This document shows, piece by piece, positions 13,648 to 20,422 of a DNA stretch of 64,000 nucleotides. The translations under genes were made by a program, and so were the position numbers. Source of the stretch: Anaeromassilibacillus sp. An250 (GTDB lineage Bacteria; Bacillota; Clostridia; Oscillospirales; Acutalibacteraceae); NCBI RefSeq assembly GCF_002159845.1, contig NZ_NFJK01000009.1, positions 1 through 64,000 of the forward strand, written 5' to 3'. The notes below the pieces were generated by a model. It saw only the letters and a program-made list of their open reading frames with translations. It did no database searches and was not told where the DNA came from. How positions within the stretch are numbered: the first letter of the stretch is position 1; each line of letters starts with the position of its first letter.

Positions 13648-14355
13648 ATGAAACGCTTGATTGCAATCGGTGATATTCACGGGTGCTTCTACACATTGGA
13701 ATCCTTACTGGAAAAGGCAAAGTGGAACCCAAAAACGGATACGCTGGTATTCATTGGTGATTACATAGACCGCGGGAAGAACAGCCTGGCGGTTGTGCTT
13801 GCGCTGATTGGTATGCAAATCAAACATGGGAAAGAAAAAGTTGTTTGTTTGCGTGGGAATCATGAACAGATGGCCATAAATGCATACAGGAAAAACGAAA
13901 CAGGCATCTGGTTTATGAACGGCGGACAAGAAACAGTACAAAGTTTTTCTGGACGAACAGATTGCTTTGAAGAAGCAATTTCATGGTTTGATGGCCTGCC
14001 TCTTTACCATGAAACGGAAAATAATATTTTTTGCCATGCCGGATTATCAAGGCCAAAGCTGAAAGAGAACTTCCCGGCTGAACTTTTGTGGGGAAGAAAC
14101 TGGATGGAAAAAGATAGCCGGAAACGGGAAAAGCAGGTTGTATTTGGGCATACGCCCAGTGAAACCGGATTTGCATACACAACATTGACCGGCGATATTT
14201 GTATCGATTCCGCCTGTGTGTTTGGCGGGAATCTATGCGCTTTGCTGATTCCGGAACATGGTGAAAAAGAGTACGTGTATGCGCCAAAATCTTCAAAAGA
14301 CAGCGAACGTATTTCAGCGGCCCAGCCGCTTGAATATCGTCAGAGAAGACGTTAA
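13648..14355 (+). CDS. Serine/threonine protein phosphatase (lambda PPase type), moron
   Basis: A 235-residue metallophosphoesterase. I start at ATG 13648 (GGTGAGATC upstream), giving M-K-R-L-I-A-I-G-D-I-H-G-C. PPP-family motifs are complete: GDIHG (8-12), GDYIDRG (37-43), RGNHE (69-73), then F-C-H-A-G and F-G-H-T-P. It probably removes phosphate from proteins or nucleotides in the host. It is not needed for heads: it sits between a minor head gene and the scaffold, and a duplicated sequence on both sides marks it as an insertion. Confidence 0.88.
   Translation: MKRLIAIGDIHGCFYTLESLLEKAKWNPKTDTLVFIGDYIDRGKNSLAVVLALIGMQIKHGKEKVVCLRGNHEQMAINAYRKNETGIWFMNGGQETVQSFSGRTDCFEEAISWFDGLPLYHETENNIFCHAGLSRPKLKENFPAELLWGRNWMEKDSRKREKQVVFGHTPSETGFAYTTLTGDICIDSACVFGGNLCALLIPEHGEKEYVYAPKSSKDSERISAAQPLEYRQRRR
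14317..14355 (+). repeat. Repeat element copy 2 with two hairpins
   Basis: GCGGCCCAGCCG then CTTGAATAT (14317-14337), followed by CGTC, AGAGAA, GACG. It forms the last codons of the phosphatase gene. CGGC-CCA-GCCG makes the first hairpin in both copies; the second hairpin differs in stem sequence but keeps the loop. Confidence 0.65.
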
Positions 14356-14432
14356 AACGCAAACCTGAGAGAACAGTAAACGCAAATACGGGGCGGAGAT
14401 GCCCGACGAAAAAGCGCAAAGGAGAATTGATT

Positions 14433-15005
14433 ATGCCTACCATTAGCACCGAAGGTATTGAAGGATTCGATAGCATGACCGCAGAGCAGAAGGTTGAAGC
14501 ACTTTTGAAAGTGGAAGTGCCGGAGAAGGTTGATCTTGCGGGATATGTGAAGAAAGACCTGTTTGACAAGACCGCCTCCGAACTGGCCGAAGCGAAGAAA
14601 ACCATCAAGGCCAAGATGACCGACGACGAAGCGGCCAAGGCACAGGCTGACGCTGATCGCAAGGCACTGGAGGACAAGTACACTGAACTGTTGCGCAAGT
14701 CTACCATTGCAGAGCATACAGCACGGTTTATTGCCATGCCAGGATATGACGAGAAACTGGCCCGCGAGACTGCCGAGGCCCTGTTTGACGGAAACATGGA
14801 CAAGGTTTTCGAGAACCAGCAGAAGGCCAACACCTCCTATGAGAAGAAACTCCGGGCAGAGATGGTCAAGCAGGATCCAAAGCCTGATGGCGCTGGTGGA
14901 GATGACCAGAAAAAAGACACCGCTATTGAGTTTGCCCGCAATTTAGGCAAGCAGAGAGCGGACGCCCTCAAAAATGCGAACGAGGGGCTGAAGCACTATT
15001 TTTAA
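14433..15005 (+). CDS. Capsid scaffolding protein (GP20 type)
   Basis: A 190-residue acidic, helical protein from ATG 14433, AAAGGAGAATTG upstream. It has the look of phage minor structural protein GP20: a coiled-coil middle (A-E-A-K-K-T-I-K-A-K-M), then L-R-K-S-T-I-A-E-H-T-A-R, and a charged flexible end (P-K-P-D-G-A-G-G-D-D). Scaffolds guide procapsid assembly and leave before or during packaging. Location just before capsid genes supports this. Confidence 0.85.
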   Translation: MPTISTEGIEGFDSMTAEQKVEALLKVEVPEKVDLAGYVKKDLFDKTASELAEAKKTIKAKMTDDEAAKAQADADRKALEDKYTELLRKSTIAEHTARFIAMPGYDEKLARETAEALFDGNMDKVFENQQKANTSYEKKLRAEMVKQDPKPDGAGGDDQKKDTAIEFARNLGKQRADALKNANEGLKHYF

Positions 15006-15020
15006 AAAGGAGAGATACGG

Positions 15021-15353
15021 ATGATTTTTTCCAAGACTTCTGTCAGCGGAACCGTTGAGATTCTGGCCGCTGACGAGTTCACCGCGATTCCTATTCTGGT
15101 GGATGAGACCTCCGCTGTTAAGGCCGGTACGCCCATGACTTCCGCCGGGAAAAAGATTGCCGCGACCAGCTTTGCTACTGCTGCGGGGATGCTGCTGTAC
15201 GATGTTGACCCTACCGTAAATCCCAATGGCGCTCTGCTGGTTCAGGGCGTTGTGGACAAGAAGAAGGCGCAGGCGCACTCCGGTGTGACGCTGGACACTA
15301 CCTTTGCCGTCCCCGGCATTATCCTGCGGGACAACATCGGCGTGAACGAGTAA
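15021..15353 (+). CDS. Head decoration or capsid accessory protein
   Basis: A 110-residue protein from ATG 15021. Beta-rich with small residues (S-K-T-S-V-S-G-T-V-E-I-L, then A-G-T-P-M-T-S-A-G-K-K), and a turn containing N-P-N-G-A-L-L-V-Q-G. This is the size, composition and position (directly before the major capsid gene) of decoration proteins that stabilise expanded heads. The identity rests mainly on position. Confidence 0.65.
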   Translation: MIFSKTSVSGTVEILAADEFTAIPILVDETSAVKAGTPMTSAGKKIAATSFATAAGMLLYDVDPTVNPNGALLVQGVVDKKKAQAHSGVTLDTTFAVPGIILRDNIGVNE

Positions 15354-15367
15354 GGAGGGATACATAG

Positions 15368-16435
15368 ATGGACCTGAGAGAAATTTTTACTCCCGCTGCT
15401 GTTGCGGCTAACTGGACGGAGGTTGCCTCCAACCAGATTCCTTACCTGGGCGCTACTCTGTTCCCTGCCCGTAAAAAGGCTGGTCTTGACCTGTCTTGGA
15501 TCAAGGGAAGCCGGGGCCTGCCCGTCTCCCTGATGCCCTCCGCCTTTGATACCAAGGCTACCTTCCGTGATCGGATTGGCTTTGACAAACTGGAAACTGA
15601 GATGGCGTTCTTCCGTGAGGGCTTCAAGATTAAGGAACGCGACCGCCAGGAGATGCTTCGTGTGCAGGAGTCTACTGACCCCTATGCTGCTGAGGTCATT
15701 GCGCGGATTTTTGACGATGCCCGCGACCTGATTGATGGTGCGAATGTGGTGCCCGAGCGGATGATTATGCAGCTTCTGTTCCCGGAGGGTGGAGATTGCG
15801 GCATTACCATCACAGCTAATGGTGTGGACTACACCTATGACTACGACCCTGGCGATGTGTGGAAGACCAATAACTATACTGCGTTGACCACAACCGCTCT
15901 TTGGACGGCACCTACCACCGCTGACCCGTTTGCGGCGTTCAAGACCGTCAAGGATGCGATTCGGTCTAAGACTGGCGATGAACTGACCATTGCCATTATG
16001 AACACCTACACCTTCAATCTGATGGCGGCCACGGATGCTGTGAAAAACCGCTACCTGACCACCAACGGCCTGTCCCTTGGCTATCTGACCGATGCCGAGG
16101 TAAAGGCTATTGTGGAGGCCACCTCTGGCCTGCGTATTGCCATTTATGACAAGCAGTACAAGGATGAGAGCGGTACTGCCCACAGCTTTGTGCCGGACGG
16201 CTATGTGTGCCTGATCCCCGCTGGGAACCTGGGCAACACCTGGTATGGCACCACTCCCGAGGAGGCCGACCTCCAGGGTGCGTCCAGTGCCGAAGTGTCT
16301 ATTGTGAACACCGGCGTTGCTATCACCCGCGAGATTCAGAACCACCCCGTGAACATTAACACCTTTGCGTCCGAGATCGTTCTGCCCTCCTACGAGCGGA
16401 TGGATTCCGTTGGCGTTCTGAAGGTCATTACCTGA
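15368..16435 (+). CDS. Major capsid protein, E family
   Basis: A 355-residue protein from ATG 15368. It matches the phage major capsid protein E family (HK97 fold): W-I-K-G-S-R-G-L-P-V near residue 44, I-G-F-D-K-L-E-T-E-M near 72, and P-V-N-I-N-T-F-A-S-E-I-V-L-P-S near the C-terminus. No prohead protease gene is present, as expected for lambda-type E capsids that use a separate decoration protein. Rich in optimal codons, consistent with very high expression. Confidence 0.92.
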   Translation: MDLREIFTPAAVAANWTEVASNQIPYLGATLFPARKKAGLDLSWIKGSRGLPVSLMPSAFDTKATFRDRIGFDKLETEMAFFREGFKIKERDRQEMLRVQESTDPYAAEVIARIFDDARDLIDGANVVPERMIMQLLFPEGGDCGITITANGVDYTYDYDPGDVWKTNNYTALTTTALWTAPTTADPFAAFKTVKDAIRSKTGDELTIAIMNTYTFNLMAATDAVKNRYLTTNGLSLGYLTDAEVKAIVEATSGLRIAIYDKQYKDESGTAHSFVPDGYVCLIPAGNLGNTWYGTTPEEADLQGASSAEVSIVNTGVAITREIQNHPVNINTFASEIVLPSYERMDSVGVLKVIT

Positions 16436-16451
16436 TAGGAGGTGAGGCGGC

Positions 16452-16673
16452 GTGAGGTTTATCCCAAAGTATCGTGTTTGCTATAAGGGAACGTTTTACA
16501 AGGCGGGTCAGGAGTTCAGGATTGAACCGAAGGACGAAACCGAGATGAAGCAGCACGGGCGAGTCGTGGATGACTCCACGCCGCCCAGCGCAGAAGCAAA
16601 GAAGCCGGGGCGCCCCAGGAGGGTTGAACATGGACAATCTGTCGAGGCTGAAACTAAGAACCGGAGAGCCTGA
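16452..16673 (+). CDS. Small hypothetical protein in connector region
   Basis: A 73-residue basic protein starting GTG 16452 with TAGGAGGTGAGGCGGC upstream. N-terminal M-R-F-I-P-K-Y-R-V-C-Y-K-G-T-F-Y-K-A-G then K-K-P-G-R-P-R-R near the end. Similar short proteins with a K-G-x-F-Y-x-A-G motif often follow capsid genes. It overlaps the next gene. Function unknown, perhaps a minor head component. Confidence 0.6.
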   Translation: MRFIPKYRVCYKGTFYKAGQEFRIEPKDETEMKQHGRVVDDSTPPSAEAKKPGRPRRVEHGQSVEAETKNRRA

Positions 16674-16935
16674 CGAGGCCATCCTGGAGGACTGCCTGGA
16701 GAGCGCTAAGAGTGCGATACTCGCCCGTCGCTATCCGTATGGGGAGTGGCCGGATGAACTGGAGAGCCGGTATCTGGACTTGCAATTTCGGTGCGCGATG
16801 GACTTGTATAACAGAATCGGAGCTGAAGGGGAACTTAGCCATTCAGAGAACGGTATTTCTCGTAGTTATGAATCCTCCTGGATTTCTGAATCTCTCTTGC
16901 AGGAAGTGACGCCGATTGCGAAGGTGGTGACTTGA
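16630..16935 (+). CDS. Head-tail connector protein
   Basis: A 101-residue protein from ATG 16630 with AGGAGGGTTGAAC upstream; the open frame begins earlier without a ribosome site. The fold-type sequence R-L-K-L-R-T-G-E-P-D-E-A-I-L-E-D and L-Q-F-R-C-A-M-D-L-Y-N-R-I-G-A-E-G matches small helical connector proteins (gp6/gp15 type) that bind below the portal. Followed by head-closure and tail-completion genes in normal order. Confidence 0.78.
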   Translation: MDNLSRLKLRTGEPDEAILEDCLESAKSAILARRYPYGEWPDELESRYLDLQFRCAMDLYNRIGAEGELSHSENGISRSYESSWISESLLQEVTPIAKVVT

Positions 16936-17381
16936 TGAGGTCACTTTTGCGCAACCAACAGCCCGTATTCTTCAAACTCTTGCAAGGCCAAGAGGAAATT
17001 GTGGATGAATATGGAAATCCAACCGGATCCTATATCCCGGTTTATAGCGAATTGAAATCCGCCATGCTGTGTGTTTCGCCGAACAAGGGAAGTTCTGAGG
17101 TTGAGCAGTTTGGTTCTCTGGAAGATTATGACCGCACTATGACGACGGCGGACACTGACTGCGAGATTGACGAAGATGCGGTGTTGTGGGTGGACGGTGC
17201 TGACACTGACGGCCCATACAATTACATAGTCAAGTTAGTGGCCCCCTGGAAGAACAGTGTTTCCTTCGCAATCAAGCGCGTGGAGGTTTCCGAATATGAG
17301 GCCGAACAAAGCCTGTTTGCGAAGAAAGCGGAGATTGAGGCGGCGATAGCAAATGCTGACCATCAAACTGAAACTGAATGA
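16935..17381 (+). CDS. Head-closure / head-tail adaptor protein
   Basis: A 148-residue protein from ATG 16935, overlapping the previous stop. A beta-barrel type sequence: E-I-V-D-E-Y-G-N-P-T-G-S-Y near residue 21 and V-K-L-V-A-P-W-K-N-S-V-S-F-A-I-K-R-V near 108. This matches stoppers that close the portal channel (SPP1 gp16 type). It overlaps the next gene by 29 bases. Confidence 0.75.
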   Translation: MRSLLRNQQPVFFKLLQGQEEIVDEYGNPTGSYIPVYSELKSAMLCVSPNKGSSEVEQFGSLEDYDRTMTTADTDCEIDEDAVLWVDGADTDGPYNYIVKLVAPWKNSVSFAIKRVEVSEYEAEQSLFAKKAEIEAAIANADHQTETE

Positions 17382-17832
17382 CCAATCCATCAATCAGGCG
17401 TTGAAGGAACTGAAAGCATATCAGAAGAAGGTTGACGCCGCCGGTGAGAATCTGACTCATTCGTTGACGGAACAGGGCGTGTCGCTGGCACAGCTTAATG
17501 CCTCCTATATGTCCATATACGACACCGGAGAATTGGTCAACGGGATTGAGAGCCAGTACAGGGGCGACAAGGGATATGTGGTGTCCACCGCCACGCACAG
17601 CGCTTTCGCTGAATTTGGGACCGGAATTCGAGGTGCCCAAAGCCCACACCCGGAACCCGGCCTTGCTGGATGGCGATACGATGTGAACGAGCATGGAGAG
17701 GAAGGCTGGTGGTACTGGAAAGATGGAGAATGGCATTGGACTGCTGGTATGCCGTCGAGGCCGTATATGTATGACACCGCCCGGATGCTCCGAAACATGG
17801 TTGTTCCGACGGCAAAGGAGGTGTTGAAGTGA
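17353..17832 (+). CDS. Tail completion protein, HK97 gp10-like
   Basis: A 159-residue protein. Middle part has A-E-F-G-T-G-I-R-G, then a run of aromatic residues (W-W-Y-W-K-D-G-E-W-H-W) and P-S-R-P-Y-M-Y-D-T-A near the end. F-G-T-G and R-P-Y-M-Y motifs are typical of the HK97 gp10 family, which joins tail to head. ATG 17353 lies in the end of the previous gene. Confidence 0.8.
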   Translation: MLTIKLKLNDQSINQALKELKAYQKKVDAAGENLTHSLTEQGVSLAQLNASYMSIYDTGELVNGIESQYRGDKGYVVSTATHSAFAEFGTGIRGAQSPHPEPGLAGWRYDVNEHGEEGWWYWKDGEWHWTAGMPSRPYMYDTARMLRNMVVPTAKEVLK

Positions 17833-18233
17833 TTGACATTGAGTCAATCGTTTTCTCAACGGTTGCCTCTGCGCTGAGAGAAAAATATGACGGCATCTTT
17901 GTAAGCGGTGAATTTACAGACCTGCCCGCAAAGTTCCCGGCTGTGACCATTGTGGAGTCGGATAACTCAATCGTTCAGCGAATGCGGACAACCAACATCG
18001 AGAACGCGGTCACGGTGATGTACGAAGTTGGAATTTACTCTAACACCGTGGGCTACAAGAAGTCAGAGGCAAAGGACATTCTGGAAGTCGTAGACAACGA
18101 ATTTGCCAAGATGGGCTTTGCAAGAATCCTGTGCAACCCGGTTGCAAACTTGAGCGACGCCACAATCTACAGAATCGTCGCACGGTATCAAGCCTCGATA
18201 GACAAGGATTTGTGGGTTTATCGGGCAGAGTAA
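17829..18233 (+). CDS. Tail terminator protein
   Basis: A 134-residue protein from GTG 17829, overlapping the stop before it. F-P-A-V-T-I-V-E-S-D near residue 37 and V-M-Y-E-V-G-I-Y-S-N then R-Y-Q-A-S-I-D near the end fit the tail terminator fold (lambda gpU/gp24 type), which caps the tail tube. Its position between completion protein and tail tube is canonical. Sequence signature is weak, so the name leans on gene order. Confidence 0.7.
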   Translation: MIDIESIVFSTVASALREKYDGIFVSGEFTDLPAKFPAVTIVESDNSIVQRMRTTNIENAVTVMYEVGIYSNTVGYKKSEAKDILEVVDNEFAKMGFARILCNPVANLSDATIYRIVARYQASIDKDLWVYRAE

Positions 18234-18251
18234 AACAAAACAAAGGCTAAC

Positions 18252-18313
18252 AGTGCCAAGTGCCTATGTGCCAAGTGCCTCCTATGAATATTAAATTCAA
18301 GGAGGTATTTTTT
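18252..18313 (+). promoter_or_regulatory. Leader module 3 (upstream of tail tube): repeats and SD-hiding hairpin
   Basis: AGTGCCAAGTGCC at 18252-18264 and GTGCCAAGTGCC at 18268-18279. The end of the second copy gives CCTCC (18278-18282), which pairs with the ribosome site GGAGG (18301-18305); an inner TGAAT/ATTCA stem completes the hairpin, and TATTTTTT follows up to the ATG. As with terL, the repeat, a hairpin with T run and the start signal overlap. Confidence 0.65.
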
Positions 18314-18784
18314 ATGGCTTCTCCCAGACTTTCCACCGCTGGAATGACGCTCCAGTATGCAGTGGAGACCACACCTGGCACCCGGCCCACCACGGGATAC
18401 ATCAAGATTCCCGAAGTGAAGTCCATGCCCAACTTTAACCCCTCCCCCAACACCATTGACAGTACCACCCTGGAGGAGACCGAGTACATGACTTATGTTC
18501 AGGGGTTGAAGGACCTTGGCGGCGCTCTGGAGTATGGCGCTAACCTGACTGAAGATTTGATCGAGGCGTGGGACACGCTCATGGAAGCGTATGACACGGC
18601 GATTGAAGGCGGGAAGCAGGTTTGGTTTGCTGTGGTTCATCCGAAGCTGACAAATGCGACCTACTTTGTTGGCACTCCTGCCCCTCTTGGCCTGAACGAG
18701 GCTGAGGTGGACGCAATGTTGGAGACCACCCTGTACATTACTCCCAATAGCGCCCCCGAGATGGCGGCGGCTCCCACGGTGTAA
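18314..18784 (+). CDS. Major tail (tube) protein
   Basis: A 156-residue protein from ATG 18314, directly after leader module 3. Typical tail-tube sequence: L-Q-Y-A-V-E-T-T-P-G-T-R-P near residue 13, I-P-E-V-K-S-M-P, then I-D-S-T-T-L-E-E-T. Tube proteins form hexameric rings stacked along the tape measure. Optimal codon use agrees with high expression. Followed by the tail assembly chaperone as usual. Confidence 0.85.
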   Translation: MASPRLSTAGMTLQYAVETTPGTRPTTGYIKIPEVKSMPNFNPSPNTIDSTTLEETEYMTYVQGLKDLGGALEYGANLTEDLIEAWDTLMEAYDTAIEGGKQVWFAVVHPKLTNATYFVGTPAPLGLNEAEVDAMLETTLYITPNSAPEMAAAPTV

Positions 18785-18796
18785 GGAGGACAGAAA

Positions 18797-19171
18797 ATGA
18801 GCGAGAAAGTGACAAACCTTCAGGAGTTTATTCAGCCTGCCCGTCTGACAGACGATCAGACCGGGCAGGTATATGAGTTAGATTTCAGCAAGGAGAGCGT
18901 GGTGTTTGCCGAGCGAAACAAGTTCAAGCTGGAAGACGCTATCGAGTTTCCTGTGACCGGGATGCGGGACCTGTTCTATTACAGTTTTCGGAAGAATCAC
19001 CGCAATGTCCCTCGTGAGAAAACCGACAAGCTGATTGACCGTTGGGGTGGCGGCGTGCCGGAAAAACTGGTTAAGCGGCTCATTCAGCTCTACCAGCAGG
19101 CCCAGGCATCCAATGCCATTCTGGTTGATGAGGATGCCGAAAAAAACTCCGGCCTGACCCTGGAGCTGTAA
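18797..19171 (+). CDS. Tail assembly chaperone, G-type product
   Basis: A 124-residue protein from ATG 18797 (AAGGAGGACAG upstream). Contains D-F-S-K-E-S-V-V-F-A-E-R-N-K-F and a helical C-terminal half (L-V-K-R-L-I-Q-L-Y-Q-Q-A). It binds tape measure protein during tail assembly. A slippery A AAA AAC lies at 19141-19147, eight codons before the stop, from which ribosomes can move to the -1 frame and make the longer GT form. Confidence 0.85.
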   Translation: MSEKVTNLQEFIQPARLTDDQTGQVYELDFSKESVVFAERNKFKLEDAIEFPVTGMRDLFYYSFRKNHRNVPREKTDKLIDRWGGGVPEKLVKRLIQLYQQAQASNAILVDEDAEKNSGLTLEL

Positions 19172-19560
19172 CGCGCCAGCGGTCATATGAGGAAATCTTT
19201 CTTGCTGACTGTCCGTACTATCTCTCCATTGGAATGACATGGGACCAGTATTGGTACGGGGATGTGCGGATGGCAGCAATTTATAGGGAGGCTGATAGAC
19301 GTCGCATGGAGAGGATCAATGCAGAGGCCCACTTGATGGGGTTGTATGTGTATGAAGCTCTATGCGACGTTTCTCCCGTTTTACATGCCTTTGCAAAGAA
19401 AGGCACAAAGCCAAAACCGTTCAGGACGGAACCTTATGCGCTGAACGGGGAAAAAGAGGACAAGTCCGAACAGCAAGAAGAAGCCGAGCGTCTGCGAGCT
19501 GAAATCTATATGAAGCAGATGATGCGGGCCGGAAAAAATTGGGGAAAGAAGCAAAATTGA
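19147..19560 (+). CDS. Tail assembly chaperone, T extension made by -1 frameshift
   Basis: In the -1 frame after the slippery site the reading is continuous: Y-E-E-I-F-L-A-D-C-P-Y-Y-L-S-I-G-M-T-W-D, then a helical, charged domain to 19560. The Y-E-x-I-F segment lies upstream of the first ATG of this frame (19234), so most of the conserved part is reached only by frameshifting. The GT fusion would be about 254 residues. This is the classic two-product chaperone of siphoviruses. Confidence 0.88.
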   Translation, partial: LRPDPGAVTRQRSYEEIFLADCPYYLSIGMTWDQYWYGDVRMAAIYREADRRRMERINAEAHLMGLYVYEALCDVSPVLHAFAKKGTKPKPFRTEPYALNGEKEDKSEQQEEAERLRAEIYMKQMMRAGKNWGKKQN

Positions 19561-19595
19561 CCCTTTCTCCCCTATTGCACCTTGAAAACTTCATA

Positions 19596-19608
19596 TCGAG
19601 ATAGCGGA
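19596..19608 (+). repeat. Left copy of the repeat flanking the membrane moron
   Basis: TCGAGATAGCGGA at 19596-19608 followed by GAATTTT. The right copy, TCGAGGTAGCGGA (20384-20396), is the right arm of the moron terminator. One mismatch between them. Confidence 0.55.
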
Positions 19609-19617
19609 GAATTTTGG

Positions 19618-19646
19618 TTGACTCCTCCTCTGTGTTGTGGTATGAT
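19618..19646 (+). promoter_or_regulatory. Moron promoter
   Basis: TTGACT (19618-19623), 17-base spacer, TATGAT (19641-19646), 21 bases before the first moron ATG. A private promoter in the middle of a late operon allows expression in the lysogen. Confidence 0.75.
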
Positions 19647-19666
19647 GCAGGGGAGGAGGGAGTAGA

Positions 19667-19822
19667 ATGGCACGCAGAAAGACAAGGACAGACGAAGATA
19701 AAGACGTTATTCAACTTCTATGTTTTATTTTGATGCTTATTCCGTTTGGAATATATCAGTTGTGCAAAGGAATTGCTCTAACAATATCTGAAATTTTCAG
19801 ACGGAGCGGAGGCTTAAAATGA
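19667..19822 (+). CDS. Small membrane protein of the moron
   Basis: A 51-residue protein from ATG 19667, with GGGGAGGAGGGAG upstream. A basic, polar N-terminus (M-A-R-R-K-T-R-T-D-E-D) is followed by one hydrophobic helix (V-I-Q-L-L-C-F-I-L-M-L-I-P-F-G-I-Y). Stop overlaps the next ATG (ATGA). Probably sits in the membrane with its partner. Role unknown; superinfection exclusion is a common role for such lysogen-expressed membrane pairs, but this is inference. Confidence 0.7.
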   Translation: MARRKTRTDEDKDVIQLLCFILMLIPFGIYQLCKGIALTISEIFRRSGGLK

Positions 19823-20346
19823 ATGACAAAGCCTTTGTGATAGGAGTTTTTGTGGTTCTGTCTGCGTTTCTGATTGCGCTTACAGTTACATCTGTTCTCT
19901 CTGCGATCAAGAAAAAGAAAGGAATCTTTGTTTCTTTCCTCTTGAGCATAGTTTCAGTTGCTTGCGTGTGGTTTTCGGTGTATTTGATGACGCTGCCGGA
20001 AAGAGATGAAATCCAAAAAGAAGAGATACAATCGGCTGTTACCTTTTCTGAAATATTTAGAGAATATGAGAAAAACGAGCTAAGAGCAGATGAGTTATAT
20101 AAAAATAACCGATACATTGTAACTGCCACAATTAACGGAATGGAAACGGATGGATTGCTCAATTGGTCTGGCGGGGCAACGCTCACAATGGAAACCAGAG
20201 TAGACAACACTATTGTTTTCTTTTATGCAGAATTTGAAAAAGAGCAGGAAGAAGCACTTAAAGATGTAAATGTCGGAGACGAGATTACGTTTGAAGGTGA
20301 ATGTTTAAGCGCAGGAACATGGGTAGAATGTGAACTAATTGAATAA
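19819..20346 (+). CDS. Membrane-anchored OB-fold-like moron protein
   Basis: A 175-residue protein from ATG 19819. Two hydrophobic segments (residues about 6-26 and 34-55) are followed by a domain with L-Y-K-N-N-R-Y-I-V-T-A-T-I, V-F-F-Y-A-E-F and V-N-V-G-D-E-I-T-F-E-G-E-C, the pattern of the tRNA_anti-like OB-fold family. That family is found in many small secreted or membrane proteins with no clear biochemical role. AT-rich and non-structural, between chaperone and tape measure genes. Confidence 0.75.
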   Translation: MNDKAFVIGVFVVLSAFLIALTVTSVLSAIKKKKGIFVSFLLSIVSVACVWFSVYLMTLPERDEIQKEEIQSAVTFSEIFREYEKNELRADELYKNNRYIVTATINGMETDGLLNWSGGATLTMETRVDNTIVFFYAEFEKEQEEALKDVNVGDEITFEGECLSAGTWVECELIE

Positions 20347-20364
20347 CTAAATAATCGAAGTTTT

Positions 20365-20403
20365 CCGCTATCTCGATATGGAGTCGAGGTAGCGGAATTT
20401 TTT
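20365..20403 (+). terminator. Moron terminator
   Basis: CCGCTATCTCGA (20365-20376), loop TATGGAG, TCGAGGTAGCGG (20384-20395), then AATTTTTT. The stem has one G-T pair. It would stop moron transcripts before the tape measure gene, but late transcripts must also cross it. Confidence 0.85.
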
Positions 20404-20422
20404 ATGTTTAGGTGGTGGTTAC

